Positions 56,537 through 64,000 of a stretch of DNA of 64,000 nt are shown one piece after another. How positions within the stretch are numbered: the first letter of the stretch is position 1; the number at the start of each line of letters is the position of its first letter. Under the pieces are notes generated by a model. That model was not told the DNA's origin, made no database searches, and saw nothing but the letters and a program-made list of their open reading frames with translations. Position numbers and translations under genes: made by a program. The DNA is from Hypomyces perniciosus (taxonomy: Eukaryota; Ascomycota; Sordariomycetes; Hypocreales; Hypocreaceae): NCBI GenBank assembly GCA_008477525.1, contig SPDT01000013.1, positions 47,501 to 111,500 on the forward strand, in the 5' to 3' direction.

Positions 56537-58360
56537 GATGATAGCTGTAAGTAATTGTTGCTTCGTGTTAAGTTGAGGATGTTTGACCGAGTCAGATGAA
56601 CGTAGAATCATGCAAGTGAAAATAATATTGTGACAGCCGTTGAGGAGAAACAAACTTTCTTATATCCCTACGACGATCTATAACAGGTTTTCGTCATTAT
56701 GTCCGTGGCTCCCGGTCGTGTGATGCCATTCAACGTCATAGAGAGTGTCACCAAACTCAAAGCCTCGAATGGCAGCATCGATACCCCGCCCCTGCGATCA
56801 GCCGTCGTCGACGGATCAAGCTTGACCGTTCGAAAAACTTACACTAGACTGTGTATTCAATGGGCTTTGTTTAATACGTCTCCGTAGGCCATTCACGGTG
56901 TGTGACAATATGATGGAGTGCCTAGAAAAGATAGTCCCTTCGATTTGGCGTTCTGAAGAGTGGAGAAGCGGAACTTGTGGCGTAAATACGTAAACAGCAC
57001 TCCCTTCTATCCACTGCGAGAAAGGTAATATAGTTGTGAATATTGGCTAATAATATGAAACGAGAACACGGAACACCATTAAAGGCTATGGTGAATGTAC
57101 GAATATGGAGCACTCACGACACAGCTATAGTACACTAAACTGTTTTAATGCTACTGGGCATTTGGAATAATTAAGCATATGCATCTGCAGCCACTTCACC
57201 GGCCATGTTAGGCCCTGGAGCACATCGAAACTTTGTCTAGGGCCGGGTCGGGTCTCGCTCCCGGGTATGTCATATGTTGCCAGGCCTTCAACTCCGGTGA
57301 CGGTTGACAGCGTGCATATGCGAGGCGTGAAACGTACATGCATAACTAAGAGCGCCGCCGTGGCCTTTACTATTTCTTGTAATTTGAAGAAGCTTGTAGA
57401 AAACGACATTCTCAGTTGAGATTCGAATGATACTAAAGGAGAAAGAGATGTGAAACAATTGCCTATACAAGCATCCGTCTAACGAATAATGGCTCGCTAA
57501 TACCCCCCACTTAGATGCTACTCGTAAGGACTGTTTGTTGTAAGAGGATGGCGGTAGCGGTGTCTGTCGCCTTGCAAGACGATATCTCAACAGTTACGCC
57601 CACATCTATCCAAGACAGCCTGCTTCGCTGGGATCTTGGTGATTCTAAACCAGCTGTGGCAAAACTGCATAATTATAGATAGATGGCAAGCCAAAGTGGA
57701 GTAACGCCAGGCATATCTGTGCAAAGCCTCCTACCGAGAGTTCTCCAAATGATTAGTACTTTGGTCTCGCCAGCCTCAAATACAGGACGCGTGTGTATAT
57801 TCCTTCGTGGCTTCGAGATGACGAATTCCCGTATTAGGTACGATAGTGGAGATTTCTAGACTTTTGAAAGCTACGCTAAAAGTCCCAAGACGAGAATATG
57901 GCTCACAAACGTGAATCTCGTACAAACTACGGAGTACCTAGTTATCAGTCACAGATATTGGCGAATGCTTGTAAGTAGAAGATGTTCTCGACTTTGTTCA
58001 TCACCATTAATATGATTAGTTAAAATAATGGCTTCAGCCCGGCCCCACAAACTAGGGGTTTATACCGAGTGCCCCGTATTCATCATCAGTGATGACGCGT
58101 AGGCTAACAATAGAACAGACTTGATGCTTGATATCCATGACGGATTTTTCGGCTGTGCAACTGGTATGTGGCATAATATACTATAGGTAACGTTGCGGGC
58201 GGCAGTTACTACTAGTAGATAGTAGGGTTTCAGTGAAGCGGCCACAGTCGTTATCTGTACAACAACTTATATTCGGACTCGCACACTTCGGACGGCAGGC
58301 AAGGTTGTTCGTAGAGCTGTTCATTGCGGATGCAGAATCGATATTGGTAGTAGTAGCACG

Positions 58361-58398
<38 letters not shown>

Positions 58399-59319
58399 AT
58401 CTCAATGCCAATTTTCAAGGTGTACCCCTTTTGGAGTTTATTATATTGGTTTTGCTACTCACCTGTCGTCGTACGTACGTGTGTTGTGATGCATTCCCCC
58501 GCAAAACGGAGAAATAGTACTACTAGTACCTTACAGTAGGTAGGTACCTTAGGATCGGAAACTTTTTGTCGGATACCCGCAATACGATCTCATTTTCTGT
58601 ATCATTGAAGCGGTTCGGAAAGAAACGACTCGTTAGTGTTGCTTCATGCTGAAGCCATTCCTTATCCAGATGATCTGATGCGAATGCGATGGATGATGGA
58701 TCGGACAACTCGGCCATACGGCTTTCTTAGTGCCACCTCATGAGTCAGTTTGGCTAGCCACAGAATACCTCCCAAGGTACAAAAAATCATGGGCGTGGCA
58801 ATGCCGGCATGGTGCATATTAGTGGTATCACCAAATAGAATGTGGTCCTTATTGGTGAGATTGATCAAAGACCAACGGGCCAAGGCGCAGTCATCGACAA
58901 GCTACCACGTGTCTCTGGCGGCCGAATCAGCCAACCGTTATCTACTTATAGGTACCTAAGGTACCTAATTGATAGCCTCCGAAGCAGCCTCGTGCCATCA
59001 GAACCCATGAGCATTGGTTCTAGAGCACACCTCCCTTGATAGTGGTCTAATAGCGCGCTAGGAGAATGGAGCAGGTTGACTGACCTCTGAGAGGAGCGTC
59101 ATCACCATGAATACCATGTCTGTCCGGAGTACCTTGTACTATGTACTACTACTACCACTACTACTGCTACTCCTCCTCCTCCATTACAACATAAAAGCTC
59201 CCATCTCCCGCGTCCGCCGAGTGATATGCAGTTTCGAAAGCGATCGGCCAGATCTGCATCTGCCGGCCAGTGAGACATTGCCAATTCGTGCTTCGCTTGC
59301 GTTCGCCCAGCAACCAACC
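56537..59319. other. Intergenic, no gene seen
   Basis: Short frames on both strands lack supporting features. One TACGGAGTA lies at 57928-57936. The right end is the promoter of the EEP-family enzyme gene; a long hydrophobic in-frame extension upstream of its ATG (from 59107) is CTA/CTC repeat sequence and is not counted as coding. Confidence 0.5.
58362..58398. repeat. (AGT)n trinucleotide microsatellite
   Basis: Twelve uninterrupted AGT units. The same trinucleotide in shorter form recurs in many gaps of this window (for example near 20280, 25825 and 59150), so it is a general feature of this genome's spacers. Confidence 0.9.
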
Positions 59320-60879
59320 ATGAGGTTCCCTTCAATTCTACCGGCCATTGCTGGTCTTGCTCTCTTCCTGGGAGCTTCGCTTTCGCCGGCCTCTGCAGCT
59401 ACCATCGTGCCTCGAGACACGGTTTCGCCGCCCGGAAGGCTCTCCCTTGACGAGAGCAAGGCGCACTTCACATTCGAATATTCCACCTCAACTCCAGGCT
59501 CCAAGAATTGGATCGCTGTCTACCACCCTTACCATGGCGCCCCCGACAACGAGAAGTTTGTTGATGCTTCACTGACTTGGGCGTACGCTCCTGACAAGGA
59601 CGGCCGAGTCCAAGTCGACGTGTCCAAACTACAGCCGGGATATTACAGGGCTTACTTTCTGGCAAACGATGGCTATCAGTGGCTTGCCAAACCCATCGAT
59701 GTCCTCCTCCCGGGCAGTGGCCCCATTCAGTTCATCACCAGCTTGATCACGACCCAGAACGCCCGGCAAGGAACTCACTTTGAGGCCAAGGTCAGAGGCT
59801 TGATAGCCAATCCCAAGGATGCAAACACAACATTCACCAAGCTGTCTGTTCGTGGTGATGATTGGGTTAACGTCTCGCCCGATGGATCCATCTCTGGCAC
59901 ACCTGGATATTCCGATCACGACGGCAACTTCGTGGTCAAGGCGACTGCAAGTGACGGCAGCTCCGCCACCATTGCAGTCCATATCCCCGTCAAGCCCGCT
60001 GAAAAGCCCCTTGTCAATGAGCTCAAGGTCATGTCCTACAACATGTGGTTCGGCGGCAGCAAGGTCAACGACTACCACAACAAGCAAGTTCGCTTCCTGA
60101 TCAACAGCAACGTCGACATTGTCGGCCTGCAGGAGAGCTGGAACGGTCAGGCAACCCGTCTGGCCCAAGCCCTGGGGTGGTATTCATGGCAAAGTCACGA
60201 GGTCGGCATCATCAGCCGCTATCCTATCGTGCAAACGTACCCGGAGCAAGCTGCCGGTGGCTCCGTCCGTATCGACCTGGGCAATGACGATAGTCAGGTC
60301 GTCGTTTGGAATGTCCACCTCGGATATGATCCCTATGGCCCCTACGACTTCTGCTTCGACCACATGCCTCTGAACAAGGTGCTTGACCGCGAGTGGCAAT
60401 CGGGACGCACCCCACAGATAATGGAAATCGTTAGCGCTATGCAAGATAAGTTGTCCGACGCCGATGACGTCCCCGTTTTGCTTCTCGGCGATTTCAACGC
60501 GCCTTCGCACCTTGACTGGACAGACGCCAACAAGGACGCCCACTGCGGCATCGGCTACACCCCCTGGCCAACTTCAGAGTTCCCCATCAAGGCTGGGCTG
60601 ATTGACTCGTTTCGCAAGGCGCACCCGGATCCGCACACCGAGCCTGGTATTACCTGGTCGCCGATTTACCTCGAAAACAATGGCCGCCCTGAGCCACTGG
60701 ACAGAATCGACTTCGTGTACCACAAAGGGATCCGTCTCAAGGTTCTGGAGTCGGAGGCCATTGTCGCTGGCAAACCCCAACCAGAGCCGCATCACCAGGA
60801 CAATGAATGGACATCTGATCACAGAGCTGTGCTGACCACTTACGAGCTGTTGGCTCGGGGTGGTAGAGACGATCTGTAG
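59320..60879 (+). CDS. Secreted endonuclease/exonuclease/phosphatase-family hydrolase
   Basis: Single exon, 519 aa from the ATG at 59320 (MRFPSILPAIAG), chosen because it begins a clear signal peptide ending ASAA; the frame is open upstream to 59107 but that part is low-complexity. Two beta-sandwich-like domains come first (about residues 35-125 and 125-225, the second with GSISGTPGYSDHDGNF typical of Ig-like putative binding modules). The EEP catalytic domain follows: VMSYNMWFGG, IVGLQESW, VVWNVHLGYD, LLLGDFNAPSHLDW, RIDFVY and SDHRAV supply the Asn, Glu, Asp and His residues of the active site. Substrate may be nucleic acid, sphingomyelin or inositol phosphates; sequence does not decide. 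It should be secreted. Confidence 0.9.
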   Translation: MRFPSILPAIAGLALFLGASLSPASAATIVPRDTVSPPGRLSLDESKAHFTFEYSTSTPGSKNWIAVYHPYHGAPDNEKFVDASLTWAYAPDKDGRVQVDVSKLQPGYYRAYFLANDGYQWLAKPIDVLLPGSGPIQFITSLITTQNARQGTHFEAKVRGLIANPKDANTTFTKLSVRGDDWVNVSPDGSISGTPGYSDHDGNFVVKATASDGSSATIAVHIPVKPAEKPLVNELKVMSYNMWFGGSKVNDYHNKQVRFLINSNVDIVGLQESWNGQATRLAQALGWYSWQSHEVGIISRYPIVQTYPEQAAGGSVRIDLGNDDSQVVVWNVHLGYDPYGPYDFCFDHMPLNKVLDREWQSGRTPQIMEIVSAMQDKLSDADDVPVLLLGDFNAPSHLDWTDANKDAHCGIGYTPWPTSEFPIKAGLIDSFRKAHPDPHTEPGITWSPIYLENNGRPEPLDRIDFVYHKGIRLKVLESEAIVAGKPQPEPHHQDNEWTSDHRAVLTTYELLARGGRDDL

Positions 60880-61449
60880 AGTACCACAAAGGAACTCGGG
60901 CAGGTACAAGAGCCCGACTTACATGGTTAGGGAGTCTGGCGTCGCGCATATGGATGGACTGGAGGGATACTACGCTTTTCTTTTCTTTTTGGCGCATGGT
61001 TTTCTGGGACCTCGTGGATTACACAAACGGGCACATATGGGACAGGACGTGAATATGGGCATGGGCATGGGCATGCATGGGAAGACAAGCAAATACCCTG
61101 GGCACTTTAATGGATCGCATGATGTGAATGGGACTTGGGCTATAACGGCATCTACTCAACGTAGCATTGGCTAGTCATCTGACGAAGATAGACGTGCATC
61201 TATGAATCATCTATGAGATTATTTTATATTATTCTATCCTACCCTGTCTCTGGTCACTAATTGTGATTATGTTAGTACTACTACCTTCTTAGCCCGCCAA
61301 GCATCACATGCACGTTTACGCAAAGACAGACAGGGTTGTACGAGAATGGAGCCCCAAGTGAGGGGAAATAAATCAAGGTCCACCTGTCTATCTGCAGATC
61401 TTGCCGTCAAAAAAAAATCTAGAACAAGTGGGAAAAGGACAAAAAGGAC
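60880..61449. other. Intergenic, no gene seen
   Basis: The 3' flank of the EEP-family gene. It includes a short (GGGCAT)n-like run near 61057-61075. No gene is supported. Confidence 0.6.
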
Positions 61450-61460
61450 AAAAAAAGAAA
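61450..61460 (-). terminator. RNA polymerase III terminator of tRNA-Phe
   Basis: On the minus strand the tRNA 3' end is followed at once by TTTCTTTTTTT, a T-run sufficient to stop Pol III. Confidence 0.8.
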
Positions 61461-61558
61461 TGCGGCCAGTGTGACTCGAACACACGACCTTCAGATAGGC
61501 ATCCGTAGGATTGAAGTTTTACTTCAGTCTGACGATCTCCCAGCTAATCTATGGCCGC
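61461..61558 (-). tRNA. tRNA-Phe (anticodon GAA) with a 25-base intron
   Basis: On the minus strand the acceptor stem GCGGCCA pairs with TGGCCGC, with discriminator A at 61461. The D arm is GATTAGCTGGGAGATC and the T arm is GTGTG-TTCGAGT-CACAC. The anticodon stem TCAGA/TCTGA encloses CTGAAG and A, giving anticodon GAA. About 25 extra bases sit directly after position 37, the standard place for a eukaryotic nuclear tRNA intron. Mature length would be 73 plus added CCA. Confidence 0.93.
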
Positions 61559-62773
61559 TGGATGAAAATTAACAGAACAAATTACATTATATATGCCTCT
61601 TACTAAGGCGAAGGCTTGAAAATCATTGCAACTCCCCAATCCATTGGGGGGACATGGATATAATAATCGGTAGGCTGCGATAATATGGGATCGAGCCTTT
61701 TCTTTCTTTCTTTTTCTTTGGCAATATTTTGAAATAATTTGACATGGCCGAATTGAGTGAAGCTTCCACAAAATTCAGGCTACACCAAAATGGGTCTCCC
61801 GAGGTAAAATAACGTGAACAAACAGTCTTGAGGGGCGTCTGAGGGGCGGCATCAAATGTACGTCATCTCACCCATCTTGTTTATCTTAGAGCACCTCTAC
61901 ATACTATGGAGGACGGCACTGGTACAAGTTGATCTACCTTGGTGCCTCATGTTAAAGCATGATGTCTGAGGTTTCGAAGAAGAAGTAGGTGGTGTTTCCT
62001 TGTCAATTCATTCACTTTCAGCTGGTAAACCTCATCTACTTCGTACGTGAATGAGATCCGTAGGACCATAGTTACTGCCACGCTAATACACTCACCTTGG
62101 TAGGCATGAATCAGAAGGCAATGGGCACATCAGTAACCCTTTGATACTGCCCTAAGCAGTGAATTTGCCAAAGCAACTTATCCCTCGGATCTACCACTCC
62201 AGTAATCGGACATGGCTGCTGCTGTAGATTCAACAACAAACCAAGAAAAGAAAGAACCATGGCCTGGATGATGGTAAAGGCAACCTTCTTTTCATCTCAT
62301 GGACCCGTAATCCTTCTTATGCTATATTCCCTTGGTTCACAGAACGAGTCCTTCGGCGATAGGTCACAGATCCGCCTGGTCACTCGAGGGGAGTTCGAGA
62401 CGTTGGCGCACGGGATGACTTTATTCATTGAGCTATACGAAGTACTTTATGCAAGTCCCCTTGTTTATGTTCCACCCAGCGATTAATTTGTCACCAGGGC
62501 GCGGACTTTATATAGCGTGAGGCATTCTACTAGTAATGGCTTGAAAATATTGCCGGGGGCGGGTGATCGTGGATGAAGGTGCTTGGTTCGATATGTCAAG
62601 TATCCAAACTAGAGGAACGTCACGGAACGTCATACTCATCAGGTGGCCATATTCAGGGGATAAAATGCCTTACTCCCGATCTAGGAAGCTAGGGGATCTT
62701 CAGAGATCAATACAGTCAACATGGTGGCCCTACTTTCGTGCTTCCTTCGCGCCTCCAGCTACGTACCCTCAGC
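61559..62773. other. Intergenic, no gene seen
   Basis: Upstream flank of the tRNA and the target site of the hAT element. No gene is supported. Confidence 0.6.
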
Positions 62774-62808
62774 CAGTGCTGTATAGCCACGCGTGTTGTT
62801 TCATACTG

Positions 62809-62901
62809 TTTCATATGAAACTGAAACAGTCCCTGGACCCAGTTTCATATGAAACTGTAACTCTCCCAGTTTCATATGTTTCAGTCGGTTTCATATGTTT
62901 C
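62809..62901. repeat. Subterminal GTTTCATATGAAAC repeats of the hAT element
   Basis: The palindrome GTTTCATATGAAAC or its half-altered form GTTTCATATGTTTC occurs four times: 62809-62821 (one base short), 62842-62855, 62869-62882 and 62888-62901. hAT transposases bind such subterminal repeats, so these are probable transposase sites. Confidence 0.8.
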
Positions 62902-62999
62902 ATATACGCCCGATGAGACCCAAATATCTTAGTACTTAACCAAGAAAATTTCACAAACCAAATGCCTTCAACGCAGTTAGAAACTTGCTAACAGTAAAT

Positions 63000-64000
63000 A
63001 TGTCATCAGCTTCTCCCGCTCCCTTGTTATCGGGGCTTTCTGACGAGGTCTTGGGACCTGCTTCGCCTGACTCTCCCGTTCCCGCCAAGCGCGCATTGCA
63101 TCGTTCTCCCTCTGATCGGGCTAGCAAGCGCGCCAAAGGCCGTACAAACAAAAGCACCTGGAACGAGGCGCGTGACCCTTATGAAGAGAGAGGGGAGAAA
63201 GCTCGCGATACCTCATACCACGAAATTTGGTACTGCAAGCACTGCAACTCCACGAAAAAGCCTAATTCGGTAACGACGAACCTGAGCCGAGCCCGCAAGC
63301 ACCTGCGGGACTTTCATGGCATCCGGGTTATAGAGCGTGTAGAAAGGTCGGATCTGAAGAAGCGGCAACATGGCACCATTACGGATTTGTTTGGAAGGCA
63401 GGAGGAACGTCAAGCCAATCGAGACCTTAATGAGGAAAAATATTTGGCAAATGCCATTAATATTCCTGCATTCGAGGAAGCACTCGCCAGGCTTCTTGCG
63501 GTTCGCAATATCGCCCACACATTCATCGAATACCCCGAGTTTCATGCTGTTATACTCTGCTGTAACTATATGGCCCGGGACGTCCTCCTACGCAGCCGCA
63601 GTGCGGTGCCGAAGCTTCTCGAAAAGACTTTCGCTCAACACAAACAAGGCCTCGTCAAGAAGCTTCATAATTCTCTCTCATCCATGGTTCACTTCACCAT
63701 TGACATGTGGACCTCATCGGAACAGAAGGCGGCATACCAGGCAATCGTGGTCCATTTTGTAGATGCGGAGACGAGAGAAGTCGCTCAAGCGTTATTGTCA
63801 CTGCGCGAGTTCAAAGGAAGCCACAACGGGAAATTGCAAGCCAAGGCTTTCCTGGATGTTGTCGAAGAGTACAACCTCAGCGGAAAGGTTGGCTACTTTA
63901 CGATGGATAATCACGATGCCAACGATACTATGCTTGACGATATCGCAAAAGAGATTGATGGTTTAGATCCGGTTGCCAGGCGACTACGCTGCAGTGGCCA
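63000..64000 (+). CDS. hAT transposase with BED-type zinc finger, partial
   Basis: From the ATG at 63000 the frame stays open to the window end (333 codons and more). A Ser/Pro-rich, basic N-terminus is followed by a BED finger: WYCKHCN with later HLRDFH gives C-X2-C..H-X4-H at about residues 80-112. The transposase core begins with HGTITDLF, and then MVHFTIDMWTSSEQKAAYQ and KVGYFTMDNHDANDTML carry the first catalytic Asp region typical of fungal hAT elements (Restless and Tam3-like relatives). No stop or frameshift is seen, unlike the repeats at the left end, so the element may be recent. The C-terminal dimerisation domain lies outside. Confidence 0.88.
   Translation, partial: MSSASPAPLLSGLSDEVLGPASPDSPVPAKRALHRSPSDRASKRAKGRTNKSTWNEARDPYEERGEKARDTSYHEIWYCKHCNSTKKPNSVTTNLSRARKHLRDFHGIRVIERVERSDLKKRQHGTITDLFGRQEERQANRDLNEEKYLANAINIPAFEEALARLLAVRNIAHTFIEYPEFHAVILCCNYMARDVLLRSRSAVPKLLEKTFAQHKQGLVKKLHNSLSSMVHFTIDMWTSSEQKAAYQAIVVHFVDAETREVAQALLSLREFKGSHNGKLQAKAFLDVVEEYNLSGKVGYFTMDNHDANDTMLDDIAKEIDGLDPVARRLRCSG

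Larger units (their letters stand above)
62774..64000 (+). mobile_element. hAT-family DNA transposon, left part
   Basis: The likely 5' terminal inverted repeat starts CAGTGCTGTATAGCC at 62774, matching the CAGNG start of hAT elements. The preceding eight bases CCCTCAGC (62766-62773) would be the target duplication. A cluster of palindromic motifs and a transposase gene follow. The right end is outside the window, so the terminal repeat pair cannot be confirmed. Confidence 0.75.

Noticed and set aside
58662..58883. 73-codon minus-strand frame with a hydrophobic segment
   Set aside because: There is no family likeness and the flanks show no coding character.
59107..59319. N-terminal extension of the EEP-family enzyme with a poly-Leu stretch
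   Set aside because: It comes from a CTA/CTC repeat, and a standard signal peptide starts at 59320.
1..64000. CRISPR arrays, operons with ribosome binding sites, riboswitches
   Set aside because: The DNA is eukaryotic nuclear; no regularly spaced identical repeats were seen and all genes carry their own promoters.

Overview
The window is nuclear DNA from a filamentous ascomycete. Its genes carry short GT..AG introns (mostly 47-86 bp), two Zn2Cys6 regulators, a fungal NACHT/ankyrin receptor relic, a Tad1-type LINE and C-to-T style repeat damage. Gene content fits Sordariomycetes, perhaps Hypocreales; that placement is inference only. Exon joins below were read by eye from splice signals, frame and protein family fit.

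Layout. Bases 1-1154 are the 5' part of an 18S rRNA gene pointing left, followed by transcribed spacer, so the left side is the edge of an rDNA array. At about 1.95-6.6 kb lies a LINE whose ORF1 and 5' half of ORF2 are clean, while its reverse transcriptase half is full of stops and is interrupted by a solo LTR with a 5-bp target duplication. The next 13 kb (7-20 kb) is AT-rich and gene-poor: a secreted M20 peptidase, a mitochondrial thioesterase-like gene, a stop-ridden nucleoside-phosphorylase/NACHT/ankyrin receptor, a frameshifted NmrA-like fragment and an MFS transporter.

From 23 to 37 kb is the most coherent block: a Zn2Cys6 regulator, glycerol kinase, a divergently transcribed Fps1-like aquaglyceroporin, and mitochondrial FAD glycerol-3-phosphate dehydrogenase. 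Together these cover glycerol entry, phosphorylation and oxidation to dihydroxyacetone phosphate, in an arrangement that recalls bacterial glpF-glpK-glpD. At 38.2-41.1 kb two tandem paralogues of an unrecognised family (355 and 362 aa) share a globular N-terminal domain of about 108 residues, a same-phase intron and a C-terminal coiled coil.

From 41 to 57 kb come an AIF-like oxidoreductase divergent from a second Zn2Cys6 regulator, an FAD dehydrogenase, an O-methyltransferase, a phospholipase C divergent from a membrane-anchored multicopper oxidase, a GPI-anchored secreted protein and a small Thr/Gly-rich protein. The right end holds a secreted endonuclease/exonuclease/phosphatase-family enzyme, an intron-containing tRNA-Phe, and the left end of an apparently intact hAT transposon that runs off the window.
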